Positions 39,677-48,900 of a stretch of 64,000 nucleotides of DNA are shown one piece after another (position 1 is the stretch's first letter; each line of letters begins with the position of its first letter). Location of the stretch: the NCBI RefSeq assembly GCF_003234085.1, contig NZ_QKSD01000015.1:1-64000 (forward strand), in the 5' to 3' direction. Made by a program: the position numbers and the translations under genes. The stretch comes from Curtobacterium sp. MCPF17_052. GTDB lineage: Bacteria; Actinomycetota; Actinomycetes; Actinomycetales; Microbacteriaceae. Under the pieces are notes generated by a model. The model did not search any database. It was not told the origin of the DNA and saw only the letters and a list, made by a program, of their open reading frames with translations.

Positions 39677-40504
39677 GTGCGAGAACTCCAAGCCGCCATC
39701 GCCGCGGACCTCAACGTCCAGCCGACCATCGACCCCGAGCAGGAGGTCACCCGGCGCGTGGGCTTCCTGCGCGACTACCTGCTGACCACCGGCGCGAAGG
39801 GCTACGTCCTCGCCGTCAGTGGTGGGCAGGACTCCACCCTGGCCGGACGTCTGACGCAGCTCGCCATCGAGTCGCTCCGGGCCGAGGGACACGCCGCCGA
39901 GTTCACCACCGTCCGGATGCCGTACCGCGTGCAGGCCGACGAGGACGACGCCCAGCTCGCCCTGCAGTTCATCGCCGCGGACCCCGGCATCGTCGTCAAC
40001 ATCGAGCACGGCGTCGACGGGGTCGTCCAGGACACCGCGGACGCCGGCGTCGCCCTGAGCGACTTCGTCAAGGGCAACGTGAAGGCGCGGATGCGGATGG
40101 TCGCGCAGTACGCCGTCGCCGGGCAGCGCGGCTACCTGGTCGTCGGCACCGACCACGCCGCCGAGGCCGTCACCGGCTTCTTCACCAAGTACGGAGACGG
40201 CGGCGTCGACCTCACCCCGCTGACCGGCCTGACGAAGAGCCAGGGTCGCCAGCTGCTCGAGCACCTCGGCGCACCGGCCCGCCTGTACGAGAAGGCCCCG
40301 ACCGCCGACCTGCTCGACGACCTGCCGGGCCAGACGGACGAGGCGAACCTCGGCCTCACCTACGCCGAGCTCGACGCCTACCTGCAGGGCCACGACGTCC
40401 CCGTCGAGGTCGCCGAGGCGATCGAAGCCCGTTACCGCGCCACGGAGCACAAGCGTCAGGTGCCGGCGACCCCGTTCGACGAGTGGTGGCACGCGACGAC
40501 GTGA
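39677..40504 (+). CDS. nadE: ammonia-dependent NAD synthetase
   Basis: 275 aa from GTG 39677 (GGGGGA upstream). Makes NAD from nicotinate adenine dinucleotide, ATP and ammonia. Seen: the PP-loop ATP motif [86 protein letters not shown] and [17 protein letters not shown]. No glutaminase domain, hence the ammonia-using, E. coli-type form. Followed by a strong terminator. Confidence 0.97.
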   Translation: MRELQAAIAADLNVQPTIDPEQEVTRRVGFLRDYLLTTGAKGYVLAVSGGQDSTLAGRLTQLAIESLRAEGHAAEFTTVRMPYRVQADEDDAQLALQFIAADPGIVVNIEHGVDGVVQDTADAGVALSDFVKGNVKARMRMVAQYAVAGQRGYLVVGTDHAAEAVTGFFTKYGDGGVDLTPLTGLTKSQGRQLLEHLGAPARLYEKAPTADLLDDLPGQTDEANLGLTYAELDAYLQGHDVPVEVAEAIEARYRATEHKRQVPATPFDEWWHATT

Positions 40505-40513
40505 CCGTCAGGT

Positions 40514-40562
40514 GACGGACGGGAGGCTCCCCACCGATCCGGTGGGGAGCCTCCCGTCCGTC
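40514..40562. terminator. terminator of the GACGGGAGGC family
   Basis: A 22-bp perfect stem, outer part GACGGACGGGAGGC with GCCTCCCGTCCGTC and inner part TCCCCACC with GGTGGGGA, loop of five. Confidence 0.92.
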
Positions 40563-40585
40563 TCGCCGTCTGGCCGTCTGGCCGG

Positions 40586-40993
40586 TCAGGCGGGCTCGTG
40601 TCCTTCACCGTCGAGATCCGGGTGTCCGGCGTCCTGGCGGCCGGCGTCCTGGTGTCCCGCGTCCTGGCGCTCGGCGAGGCGTTCCTGCCAGAGGATGCTG
40701 CGCGCCGCGCCCTCGAGGACGTGCTCGACCGGGTGCCCGGTCTGTGCCGCGAGCGCGCCGCTGAGGCCAGCGGTGAGGGTGCCTCCGGCCTGCGCCAGTC
40801 GTTCGACGACCTCTTCCTGGCGCGGGGTGAGCGGCACGTCGACCAGTTCGTCGACGGCATCGCGGATGTTCGCCTCGCTCGCTTCCAGTGCGGTCTCGTC
40901 GCCGGACTGCAGGGCCGCGGCCTCGCCGACCACGACGAGACCGAGTCGAGCTGCGTCCTGCTCCGGGCGACGGGTGTCGTTCTCGTCAGTCAT
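40586..40993 (-). CDS. hypothetical acidic protein with His/Asp/Gly repeats
   Basis: 135 aa from ATG 40993. The N-terminal 100 residues are helical (LGLVVVGEAAALQSGDETAL, TPRQEEVVERLAQAGGTLTA), with DUF-like but unrecognised sequence; the tail repeats QDAGHQDAGRQDAGHPD, encoded by a direct DNA repeat of about 12-15 bp at 40617-40672. The tail could bind metal. Function unknown. Confidence 0.65.
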   Translation of the reverse strand: MTDENDTRRPEQDAARLGLVVVGEAAALQSGDETALEASEANIRDAVDELVDVPLTPRQEEVVERLAQAGGTLTAGLSGALAAQTGHPVEHVLEGAARSILWQERLAERQDAGHQDAGRQDAGHPDLDGEGHEPA

Positions 40994-41236
40994 GGACTGG
41001 ACCGTACGCGCCACGCCTGCGCGCGTTCCGGACATCGGGCGGAGCGGGTCAGTACTGACGCCGCCGGGAGCGGCGATCGGGGCGGCCGACGTCGATGCCG
41101 AGGCGAACGCGTCCGTTGACCCGCGTTGCACCGTCGGCCGGTGCCTCCCGGGTGGCCGGGGCATCCCGGCTGGGCGCTGTCTCCGAACCGGCTGCCGTCG
41201 AGGCGCCGGGAGTCCGCGTCGACGACGGAAGCCTGG

Positions 41237-41290
41237 CACACGACGAACGGGAGGCCCGGTACCAGCTGGTACCGGGCCTCCCGTCGTGTG
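41237..41290. terminator. terminator of the GACGGGAGGC family
   Basis: A palindrome with CGGGAGGCCCGGTACC and its reverse GGTACCGGGCCTCCCG, extended by CACACGACG / CGTCGTGTG arms. Confidence 0.85.
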
Positions 41291-41322
41291 GTCAGCGCGT
41301 CAGCGCCGGCACGTGCCGCTGG

Positions 41323-41604
41323 TCAGCGGCGGTTGCCGCGACCCGCGACGCGCGTGTAGATGAGCACGACGATGATCGCGCCGATGATCGACCCGATGAG
41401 GCCGGACGGCTGGAAGAAGCCGTCCGCGAGGTCATGGCGGAAGATCAGGAAGCCGAGCAAACCGCCGACGAACGAACCGACGATGCCGAGGATGATGGTC
41501 ATCAGGATCGACATGTGCTGCCGACCCGGGATGACCAGCCGTGCGATGGCGCCGGCGATGAGGCCGACGACGATGAGGCCGATGATGGTGCCGAGTACAC
41601 CCAT
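41323..41604 (-). CDS. GlsB/YeaQ/YmgE-family membrane protein
   Basis: 93 aa, three short Gly-rich helices: GTIIGLIVVGLIAGAIARLV, ILMTIILGIVGSFVGGLLGF and GLIGSIIGAIIVVLIYTRV. The PGRQ motif after helix one is typical of this stress-related family (transglycosylase-associated proteins). Exact role unknown. Good AAGGAGAA ribosome site. Confidence 0.92.
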   Translation of the reverse strand: MGVLGTIIGLIVVGLIAGAIARLVIPGRQHMSILMTIILGIVGSFVGGLLGFLIFRHDLADGFFQPSGLIGSIIGAIIVVLIYTRVAGRGNRR

Positions 41605-41721
41605 GTTGTTCTCCTTGTTCTGCGGCCGGTCCGAGGCTGCGACAGTTCGCCGAGCTCAGGGCCGAGGCCTGAGTCAACACGGGCTCGGCTCAGTGGCCTC
41701 CCAGGGAAGCCGTCGGCCTGG

Positions 41722-41985
41722 TCAGAGTGCGCCGGATGCCTCGAGTTCGCCCTGCAACTCCACGTCCGACGGCTCGACGAAGTGCTTGCCGTTCGGCAGC
41801 ACCACGACGGGGATGTTCTTGCGGCCGCTGATCGCCTCGGCACGGTCGGCTGCCGAGAGGTCGGCCTCGACGTCGACGTACTCGTAGTCCACGCCCAGGC
41901 GATCGAGCAGCGCCTTCGAACGACGGCAGTCGCGGCACCAGTCCGCGCCGAACATGGTCACCTTGTCGAACGTCTCGTGAGTCAT
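41722..41985 (-). CDS. glutaredoxin/mycoredoxin-like protein
   Basis: 87 aa from ATG 41985. Thioredoxin fold with redox motif MFGADWCRDCRRSKALLDRL (CRDC in place of CPYC), then YEYVDVEADLSAADRAEA and the cis-Pro segment NIPVVVLPNGKHFVEPSD. Likely reduces disulfides, possibly mycothiol mixed disulfides as in other Actinobacteria; the Arg-Asp between the cysteines is common in this subfamily. Confidence 0.9.
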   Translation of the reverse strand: MTHETFDKVTMFGADWCRDCRRSKALLDRLGVDYEYVDVEADLSAADRAEAISGRKNIPVVVLPNGKHFVEPSDVELQGELEASGAL

Positions 41986-42051
41986 GTCGGTCCATACGTC
42001 CACCGCGCCTTCCGTATTCCCGGTGACCGCCTCCGTGGACGCGGGAGCACG

Positions 42052-43017
42052 ATGGGGCGCATGACGCTCGAGACCGATGTGCACGTCGGCGCACACCCGC
42101 ACCACCGGCACGGCTGGTGGTGGAAGACCCTGCTCGGCGGGTTCCTGCTCTGGGTGGTGACGATCATCGTCACCATCGCCACCCAGAACACGAACCTGGT
42201 GCCGACGATCATCCTGATCGGCAGCTTCCTGGTGCCGTTCACGGTGGTGCTGTTCGTCATCGAACGGGTCACCGGCACGGTCAGCACCATGCAGTTGATC
42301 ACCGCGTTCTTCGTCGGCGGGGTCCTCGGGGTGCTCGGGGCGTCGCTGCTGGAGTCCGACCTGCGACCGGGTGCCGGGCTGTACCTGCTCGTCGGCTTCG
42401 TCGAGGAACTGGTCAAGGGCGTGCTGCTCGTCGTCGTCGGGTGGCGGGTCCGCCCGAAGACCGCTCGGCAGGGGGCGCTCCTCGGTGCGACCGTCGGAGC
42501 CGGGTTCTCGGCGTTCGAGTCCGCCGGCTACGCCTTCAACGCCGCGATCACCACCCGCGGCATCGACCTGTCGTCCCTGCTGCAGACCGAGGTCGCCCGC
42601 GCCGTGCTGTCCCCGGTCGGCCACGTCCTCTGGACCGCGATCCTCGGCGCCGTCCTGTTCGGGGTGGCGCACGGGCGGCCGAGGTTCCGATGGGCGTGGT
42701 CGGTGCTCGTCGCGTACGTGGTCGTGTCGGTGCTGCACGGGCTGTGGGACTCGAACTCGACGATCTCGACCCTGCTGGCGTTCGTGTTCACCGGGACGCC
42801 GTTCTCGGCGGCGCAGAACGGGTACGTACCGTCCTCGCTCGCCGGCGTCGTGACGACGCTGTACATCGCCGGGCTCGCCGTCGTGTCCGTCATCGGCGTC
42901 GGCGTGCTCGTCGGCGTGCTGCTGCACTACCGGCGGCAGGCGCGGCGCCTCGACGCCCGGCAGCACGCGGAGCTCGGCGCCTGGGCCGGGTCGCCGCCGC
43001 CACACCCGCTCCGCTGA
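42052..43017 (+). CDS. PrsW-family intramembrane protease-like protein
   Basis: 321 aa (alternative ATG at 42061). Eight or so helices. The PrsW signature is present: the Glu pair in LLVGFVEELVKGVLLVVVG, GAGFSAFESAGYAF, and two later His residues, LSPVGHVLWTAILG and VVSVLHGLWDSNST. PrsW cleaves anti-sigma factors in Bacillus; here the target is unknown. Divergent from the glutaredoxin-like gene. Confidence 0.9.
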   Translation: MGRMTLETDVHVGAHPHHRHGWWWKTLLGGFLLWVVTIIVTIATQNTNLVPTIILIGSFLVPFTVVLFVIERVTGTVSTMQLITAFFVGGVLGVLGASLLESDLRPGAGLYLLVGFVEELVKGVLLVVVGWRVRPKTARQGALLGATVGAGFSAFESAGYAFNAAITTRGIDLSSLLQTEVARAVLSPVGHVLWTAILGAVLFGVAHGRPRFRWAWSVLVAYVVVSVLHGLWDSNSTISTLLAFVFTGTPFSAAQNGYVPSSLAGVVTTLYIAGLAVVSVIGVGVLVGVLLHYRRQARRLDARQHAELGAWAGSPPPHPLR

Positions 43018-43046
43018 GGGTGCACGCAGCGCCCTACGATGGGCGC

Positions 43047-44774
43047 ATGCCGCGCGCCGACCCGACAGCCCGCGCCGACCCGGCCGTGCTGGCCTGGGCC
43101 TCCGCTGCCGTCAGGCACACCGCCCGGGTGACGAACATGCTCCTCGCGGCCCGGCGCTTCCGCATCGTCGGCGGTGACCCGCGGGACGCGGCCGTCCTGC
43201 ACGACCTGCTGACGGGGTTCGGTGCCCGTCCTGCCGACGGCGCGACGGGCGTGGACCAGCTCTGGTGCCTCGGCACCCCGGAAGAGTCGGTCACGGCCGT
43301 CGAGCAGGCCACCGCTGACCGGCCGCGCGGCTCGACGCTGCTCGTCATCGACGCCGGCCGCCACGTACCAGCCGTCGACGAGGACGCCTTCGGCCCGACC
43401 GCGCTCGCCCGACCCGGCGTGCTCGGCGTGCCGACGACCTCGGACGACGTGTTCCTCGTCTCCACCGGCCGGGACCCCGAGGACGGCCCCGCCGCCGAGG
43501 CCCGCATCCGCTGGGCCCGCCGCTCCATGCCCGTCTCGCGTGCGGTCGCCGACGACCTCCGGCAGGGCGGCCTGCTCCGCGGCACCCGCATCGGTGTCAG
43601 CCTGTTCCTCGAGCCGAAGACCGCGGTGCTCGCCCTGCTCCTGCAGGACGCCGGCGCCGAGGTCGTCGCCTACGCCCACGCGGACGAGACCGACGACGCC
43701 GTCGCGGACGTCCTCCGCCGCACGGGCATCCCGGTGCACGCGAGCAGCGCGGCGTCCGTGTCGGAGCAGCGGGACCTGGCGCTCGCGATGCTCGACACCC
43801 GCCCGCACGTGCTCCTCGACGACGGGTCGCACGTCATCCGGCTGGTGCACCAGGAACGACCGGACCTGCTGCCGACGATGCTCGGGGCCGCCGAGGAGAC
43901 CACGAGCGGCCTCCGCCCGCTGCGCGTCATGGCGTCACGCGGCCAGCTCGGGATCCCGGTCGTCGCCGTGAACGACGCCCGCACCAAGACGTTCTTCGAC
44001 AACCGGTACGGCACCGGGCAGTCGACGGTGTTCGCCGCGCTCGACCTGCTCGACCGCCTCGACACGACGGTGCGGGCGGTCGTGCCGGTGGGGAGAGGCT
44101 CGGCCGTCGTCGCCGGGTACGGTCACGTCGGCGAGGGGGTCGCCCTGGTGCTCCGCGCACTCGGGTTCCGGGTCACCGTCGCAGACCCCGACCCGGTCCG
44201 GGCGTTGCAGGCCCTGTTCGCCGGGTACGCCGTGGCCCCGCTCACCGAGGCCGTGCGCGACGCCGACCTGGTGATGAGCGCCTCCGGGGTGCCGGACACG
44301 ATCAGCCTCGCCGTGTTGCGAGCGTGCGCTCCCGGAACGGTCGTCGCGGTCGCCGGCGGGGTGGACCAGGAGGTCGCGCTCGACGACGCCGTCGCCGCGG
44401 GAGCCGTACGGACGCAGATCGGGCGGAAGGTCGAGCGGGTCAGCATGCCGGACGGCCCGCACGTGCTGCTGCTCGACGGCGGCGGCTGCATCAACATCAC
44501 CGGTGCCGAGGGCAACCCGATCGAGATCATGGACCTGTCCTTCGCGGCGCAGCTCGGTGCCGTACGGATGCTCGTCGAACGCGGGGACGAACTCGAGCGG
44601 GCCGTCGTGCCGATCGACCCCGAGGTGGACGCGGTGACCGCCCGCGCGGCGCTCGCCGCGTTCGGGACGGTGGTCGAGCCTCCCGGCAGTCCGGTCGGCA
44701 CGACCTGGCCCGCGGCGCAGCCCGTGGACCGTGCGCCGGACGTCTGGACCCGACGGTTCGGGGACCCGGCGTGA
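43047..44774 (+). CDS. S-adenosylhomocysteine hydrolase-like protein
   Basis: 575 aa. The C-terminal two thirds match the AdoHcyase family: VNDARTKTFFDNRYGTGQST, the NAD-binding loop AVVAGYGHVGEGVALVLRAL, DPDPVRALQALFAGYAVAPL and the end INITGAEGNPIEIMDLSFAA. The first 250 residues are diverged from classical enzymes, and the protein is about 100 residues longer. It overlaps an amidohydrolase of the SAH/MTA-deaminase type, so the pair may break down SAH through a deaminated intermediate, or act on another thio-nucleoside; inference only. Confidence 0.82.
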   Translation: MPRADPTARADPAVLAWASAAVRHTARVTNMLLAARRFRIVGGDPRDAAVLHDLLTGFGARPADGATGVDQLWCLGTPEESVTAVEQATADRPRGSTLLVIDAGRHVPAVDEDAFGPTALARPGVLGVPTTSDDVFLVSTGRDPEDGPAAEARIRWARRSMPVSRAVADDLRQGGLLRGTRIGVSLFLEPKTAVLALLLQDAGAEVVAYAHADETDDAVADVLRRTGIPVHASSAASVSEQRDLALAMLDTRPHVLLDDGSHVIRLVHQERPDLLPTMLGAAEETTSGLRPLRVMASRGQLGIPVVAVNDARTKTFFDNRYGTGQSTVFAALDLLDRLDTTVRAVVPVGRGSAVVAGYGHVGEGVALVLRALGFRVTVADPDPVRALQALFAGYAVAPLTEAVRDADLVMSASGVPDTISLAVLRACAPGTVVAVAGGVDQEVALDDAVAAGAVRTQIGRKVERVSMPDGPHVLLLDGGGCINITGAEGNPIEIMDLSFAAQLGAVRMLVERGDELERAVVPIDPEVDAVTARAALAAFGTVVEPPGSPVGTTWPAAQPVDRAPDVWTRRFGDPA

Positions 44775-46162
44775 CCGACCAGCGGGTGGGCCCGCCGGTC
44801 GTGGCCGACTCGACGACGACCGTGCACTCGGCGCGGATCGTCGTGCCGATGACCGCACCGCCGATCGCCGACGGGGCCGTGGCGGTCCGTGACGGCCGGA
44901 TCCTGCACGTCGGCGAACGCTCCTGGGTGGTGGACCAGCTCGACGGCACCCCGTTCACCGAGCGGCGGTGGCGTGGGGCGCTGCTGCCCGGACTCGTCAA
45001 CGCGCACTCGCACCTGCAGTACACCGGCATGGCCAGTGTCGGGCGAGGCCAGTACGACGGGTTCGAGGACTGGGCGTCCGCGTTCAACACCGTCTACGCC
45101 GAGCCGCACGACTGGCGCGCCGAAGCCGCGGCCGGTGCCGTGCAGTCCATCGCCGCCGGTGTGACGAGCATCGCCGACGTCGTCACCGACCTCGAAGCGG
45201 CGAGCGCCCTCCAGGACGCCGGCCTCGGCGGCATCGCCTACTGGGAGGTGATGGACTGGGAGAACGCGGCCTGGCAGCAGCACGGCCGCGACCAGGTGCT
45301 CGGCGAACTCGCACGCATGCCGGCCACCCCCGGCGCCGGGCTGTCCCCGCACGCGCCCTACTCGCTCGACGTGGCGCCGCTCCTGGAGCTGCCCGACATC
45401 GTCCGGCAGCGGGGACTCCGCCTGCACCTGCACCTCGGTGAAGCAGCGTTCGAGGGGGAGCGTGCCGCCGTCGAGCCGGTCCCCGGGTTCGAGGGCGTCG
45501 TCGGCGTCGGCCACGGCGCGGACTGGCACCTGGCGAACGTGCCGTCCTTCCGGGCGATGCGGGCCCTCGGGTTCGGGGCGAGTGCGACCTCGTTCGTCGA
45601 CCGGCTCGGCGTGCTCGGCCCCGACTGCCACATCGCGCACGGCGTCTACATGACCGCGGTCGACCGGGCGCTGCTCCGGGCCCGCGGCACCGCGGTCGCG
45701 CTCTGCCCACGGTCGAACGCCGTCATCGGGCTCGATCCGCCGCCCGTCGCGGACTACCTGCGGGAGGGCAGCCCGATCGCCGTCGGTACCGACTCCCTGT
45801 CGTCGTCGCCGTCCCTCGACCCGATGGCAGACGTCACCGCCCTGCACCGCATCGCCCGCGCCCAGGGGTACTCCGGGCGGGACCTGCACGAGCGACTGCT
45901 CGCGGCGGCGACGCTCGGCGGGGCGCACGCGATGGGTCTGGCCGTCGGACCCGACCGGATCGGGCACCTGGCCGTCGGTGCCCGTGCCGACCTGGCCGTG
46001 TTCGACGTCGACTCGCGCACGGTGCCCGACGCGCTCGCCGAACTCGTCGAGGACGGGGCCGGTCGCGCCGCCGCCACCGTCATCCGCGGGGTCGTCCGGA
46101 CAGCCGACTCTGCCCGGGTCGCCCCGGGCCCCTCCACCACCCCCAGCAAGGAGTCCCGATGA
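44771..46162 (+). CDS. amidohydrolase (SAH/MTA deaminase-like)
   Basis: 463 aa from GTG, which overlaps the previous stop by GTGA. Metal-dependent hydrolase of the cytosine-deaminase/MtaD group: LLPGLVNAHSHLQYTG (HxH), LSPHAPYSLD, LHLHLGEAAFEGE (His of the HxxE pair), DCHIAHGVYM (His) and SPIAVGTDSLSSSPSLD (catalytic Asp), then the beta-sandwich return IGHLAVGARADLAVFDVD. Likely deaminates a nucleoside or nucleoside thioether. The middle gene of a three-gene overlapping unit. Confidence 0.88.
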   Translation: MTDQRVGPPVVADSTTTVHSARIVVPMTAPPIADGAVAVRDGRILHVGERSWVVDQLDGTPFTERRWRGALLPGLVNAHSHLQYTGMASVGRGQYDGFEDWASAFNTVYAEPHDWRAEAAAGAVQSIAAGVTSIADVVTDLEAASALQDAGLGGIAYWEVMDWENAAWQQHGRDQVLGELARMPATPGAGLSPHAPYSLDVAPLLELPDIVRQRGLRLHLHLGEAAFEGERAAVEPVPGFEGVVGVGHGADWHLANVPSFRAMRALGFGASATSFVDRLGVLGPDCHIAHGVYMTAVDRALLRARGTAVALCPRSNAVIGLDPPPVADYLREGSPIAVGTDSLSSSPSLDPMADVTALHRIARAQGYSGRDLHERLLAAATLGGAHAMGLAVGPDRIGHLAVGARADLAVFDVDSRTVPDALAELVEDGAGRAAATVIRGVVRTADSARVAPGPSTTPSKESR

Positions 46163-46656
46163 CCGACACCGCACCCCGCCCCGGCATGGTCGCCCGCCGC
46201 ACCGTCTCGGGGGAGCTCATCGAGTGGCTCGACGTCCCGCAGCGGGCGCGAGCGCTCGGCATGGAGCCGCACCCCGAGGGCGGCTGGTACGTCCGGACGT
46301 GGACCTCGCCCGCGACCGTGCAGACCGCGGCGGGGGAGCGACCCGCGGCGACGCTCATCCACTTCCTCCTGCCCCCGGGCGAGGCCTCTGCCTGGCACCG
46401 GGTCACGAGCGACGAGATCTGGATGTGGCACGGGCCGGACTCGGTCGAGCTCGAACTCGGCGGGTCGGGGGACCAGCCGGAGCCGGGCGCACGGATCACC
46501 CTCGGGCCGGATGCCGGGCGCGACCGGGTGAACGACGCACAGGCGTTCGTCCGCGGCGGTGTCTGGCAGCGGACGATCCCGCACGAGGGCGAGGTGCTCC
46601 TCAGCTGCCTGGTGTCGCCCGGTTTCTCGTTCGAGGACTTCACCCTCGCCGACTGA
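46159..46656 (+). CDS. DUF985 cupin protein
   Basis: 165 aa; ATG overlaps the amidohydrolase stop. Cupin_5 signature: LGMEPHPEGGWYVRTWTSP, ATLIHFLLPPGEASAWHRV, DEIWMWHGPDSVELEL, ending GEVLLSCLVSPGFSFEDFTL. Biochemical role unknown; its coupling to the SAH-hydrolase-like and deaminase-like genes suggests a step in the same pathway. Confidence 0.9.
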   Translation: MTDTAPRPGMVARRTVSGELIEWLDVPQRARALGMEPHPEGGWYVRTWTSPATVQTAAGERPAATLIHFLLPPGEASAWHRVTSDEIWMWHGPDSVELELGGSGDQPEPGARITLGPDAGRDRVNDAQAFVRGGVWQRTIPHEGEVLLSCLVSPGFSFEDFTLAD

Positions 46657-46740
46657 TACATCATGCTTGCCATGCGGAGGTCTTGAGTTCTACGTTCGTC
46701 GGGCCGGTGGTTGAGCCGGCTCTGACGGAAGGACCTGACC

Positions 46741-46878
46741 ATGATGCGATCCCGACGAGCGACGGTGATCCTGGCCACCGGGGTGACCTCCGCGGTCGCG
46801 ACCAACGGGGCCCGATGTGGGAGCAAGTCGCTGCTTGTCCACCCGTTCGACGGGTCACGGGCACCCCGCTGTGTCTGA
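46741..46878 (+). CDS. possible small protein, 45 aa
   Basis: ATG 46741 behind GGAAGGACC. Sequence MMRSRRATVILATGVTSAVA, then Cys- and Ser-containing, ends RAPRCV. Weak hydrophobic start. May be real because of the good ribosome site; no homology known to me. Lies in a 536-bp gap between the cupin and the ABC importer. Confidence 0.35.
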   Translation: MMRSRRATVILATGVTSAVATNGARCGSKSLLVHPFDGSRAPRCV

Positions 46879-46972
46879 GCGTCGTGGACACCGCGTGTCC
46901 ATTCCGTTCCTGCTCCGGCTGCCGGTCGCGATCCCGGTCAGTGCGTCGTTGGTGGCTTGTAGTGTGTTCGCC

Positions 46973-47086
46973 ATGAACGTGCCGACGACATCCGGTGGCT
47001 GGGTGACCGGGGTGTCCGCCGGTGTGGCGCTGTTCCTGGCCAACATCTCCACGGGTGCTGCCATCAACGCGCGGCGGCGCCGCTGA
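46973..47086 (+). CDS. possible 37-aa membrane peptide with Arg tail
   Basis: One hydrophobic segment GGWVTGVSAGVALFLANIST, then GAAINARRRR. Same design as the 36-aa cassette peptide at 16962. No clear ribosome site. Confidence 0.35.
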   Translation: MNVPTTSGGWVTGVSAGVALFLANISTGAAINARRRR

Positions 47087-47104
47087 GGCCGGAGCGTCAC
47101 GTTC

Positions 47105-47167
47105 GGGGCAGGAACCGCGTCGAGCGGCCGTTGGTATCCCACGGCCAGTACACTCGGTTCCTGCCCT
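47105..47167. promoter_or_regulatory. nested inverted repeats before ABC importer
   Basis: An outer stem GGGGCAGGAACCG with CGGTTCCTGCCCT encloses CGGCCGTTGG with CCACGGCCAG, and a TACACT box that could be a -10 element. A structured leader, operator or terminator; the sequence cannot decide. Confidence 0.4.
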
Positions 47168-47192
47168 GTTCCCCTCTGACGAAGGCCAGACC

Positions 47193-48014
47193 GTGACCCG
47201 ACCCCTCCGCCTGACCATCGCCCTCGCCACGGCCCTCGTCGCCGCGACCGCCCTCGCCGGCTGCTCGTCCGGCGGTGGTGACAACGCTGCCGGCACCGTC
47301 ACCGACGGCAAGCTCACGATCGCCACCGGCCAGCCCGCGTACTCGCCCTGGGTCGAGGACGACGAGCCGCAGTCCGGCAAGGGCTTCGAGGCCGCCCTGG
47401 CGTACGCCGTCGCGAAGGAGATGGGCTACAGCAAGGGCGACGTGGTCTGGAAGCGCAGCACCTTCGACAGCGCCATCGCACCGGGTGCGAAGGACTGGGA
47501 CCTCAACCTGCAGCAGTTCTCGATCGACGCAAAGCGCAAGAAGGCCGTCGACATGTCCTCCGCGTACTACACGACCACGCAGGCGGTCGTGACGAAGAAG
47601 TCGTCCGCCGCCGCCGGGGACACCACCGTCGCCGCCCTGAAGAAGGACACCATCGGCGTGGCCGCCGGGTCGACGAGCATCCAGAGCGTCAAGGACGTCC
47701 TCGGCGTGACGCCGCAGGTCTTCAACTCCAACGACGACGCCGTCCTGGCGCTCAAGTCCGGTCAGATCGACGCCATCGTCACCGACCTGCCGACGGCCTT
47801 CTACATCTCGGCCTCGCAGGTCGACGGCGGCACCGTGTCGGCGCAGTTCCCCGCCGACGGCGAGGGCGACCAGTTCGGCATCGTGCTGCCGAAGGGCTCG
47901 AAGCTCACCAGCAAGGTCGACGAGGCGCTCGACTCGCTCGACGACGCCGGCACGCTGCAGGACCTGCAGACCAAGTGGCTGTCCTCCGAGACGAACACCC
48001 CGGTCCTGAAGTGA
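47193..48014 (+). CDS. polar amino-acid ABC binding lipoprotein
   Basis: 273 aa from GTG. Lipoprotein signal with lipobox LAGCSSGG (Cys 24). SBP_bac_3 fold: GKLTIATGQPAYSPWVEDDE, GKGFEAALAYAVAKEMGY, WDLNLQQFSIDAKRKKAVDM, and SGQIDAIVTDLPTAFYISA. Captures an amino acid or related ligand for the permease and ATPase that follow. First gene of a three-gene operon. Confidence 0.93.
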   Translation: MTRPLRLTIALATALVAATALAGCSSGGGDNAAGTVTDGKLTIATGQPAYSPWVEDDEPQSGKGFEAALAYAVAKEMGYSKGDVVWKRSTFDSAIAPGAKDWDLNLQQFSIDAKRKKAVDMSSAYYTTTQAVVTKKSSAAAGDTTVAALKKDTIGVAAGSTSIQSVKDVLGVTPQVFNSNDDAVLALKSGQIDAIVTDLPTAFYISASQVDGGTVSAQFPADGEGDQFGIVLPKGSKLTSKVDEALDSLDDAGTLQDLQTKWLSSETNTPVLK

Positions 48015-48021
48015 CGCGGGC

Positions 48022-48900
48022 ATGACGTCCCCCGCGGGCGCCGGCACGCCGCTGGTCTCGCCGGCGCCGAGCCAGGTCGAGCGCGAACGGCAGCTCTACC
48101 GTCGGCAGCGTGGTCGCCGATCGGTCACCGTCTCCGTCGTCTCGACGCTGGTCGTCGTCGCGCTGGTCTGGTTCGGCGTCGTCAACACCCCCGGGTGGGC
48201 GGCGGTGCAGCAGTCCTTCTTCGACCCGCAGGTGGCGTGGGAGACCCTGCCGGACGTCCTGCTCGGGCTCTGGCTGAACGTCCGGATCCTGTTCTTCGCG
48301 AGCATCGGCGTCGCCGTCCTCGGCACCCTGCTCGCGGTCGTCCGTGGTCTGCGGAACCCGGTGTTCTTCCCGCTGCGGATGCTCGCCACCGGCTACACGG
48401 ACCTGTTCCGCGGACTGCCGCTCATCATCGTGCTCTACCTGGTCGGCTTCGGCCTGCCCGGGCTCGGGGTCTTCCCGCGCCTGGCGCCGGAGTTCTGGGG
48501 CACGATCGCGATCGTGCTGACCTACTCGTCGTACGTCGCCGAGGTGCTCCGTGCCGGCATGGAGGCGGTGCACCCGTCCCAGCGCCTGGCCGCCCGGTCG
48601 CTCGGCCTGTCCCACGCCCAGACGCTGCGGTTGGTCGTGCTGCCGCAGGCGATCCGCAAGGTCACGCCCGCGCTGATGAACGACTTCGTGTCGATGCAGA
48701 AGGACGTCGGGCTCGTCTCCATCCTCGGTGCCGTGGACGCGGTCCGCAGCGCGCAGATCGCCCAGGCGGAGCAGACGAACTTCACGCCCTACCTGGTCGC
48801 CGGCCTGCTCTTCGTCCTCATCAGCCTGCCGCTCATCCGGGTCACCGACGCGATCGCCCGGAAGCAGCAGCAGCGCGAACAGATCGGAGGCGCGGTGTGA
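48022..48900 (+). CDS. polar amino-acid ABC permease
   Basis: 292 aa. A cytoplasmic N-terminus of about 35 residues, an extra helix VSVVSTLVVVALVWFGVVNT, then the HisMQ-type permease core, from LLGLWLNVRILFFASIGVAV to the coupling loop RSLGLSHAQTLRLVVLPQAI. Works with the neighbouring binding protein and ATPase. Confidence 0.94.
   Translation: MTSPAGAGTPLVSPAPSQVERERQLYRRQRGRRSVTVSVVSTLVVVALVWFGVVNTPGWAAVQQSFFDPQVAWETLPDVLLGLWLNVRILFFASIGVAVLGTLLAVVRGLRNPVFFPLRMLATGYTDLFRGLPLIIVLYLVGFGLPGLGVFPRLAPEFWGTIAIVLTYSSYVAEVLRAGMEAVHPSQRLAARSLGLSHAQTLRLVVLPQAIRKVTPALMNDFVSMQKDVGLVSILGAVDAVRSAQIAQAEQTNFTPYLVAGLLFVLISLPLIRVTDAIARKQQQREQIGGAV

Noticed and set aside
47105..47167. Amino-acid riboswitch before the ABC importer
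   Set aside because: The inverted repeats do not match a riboswitch family that I can recognise; reported only as structure.
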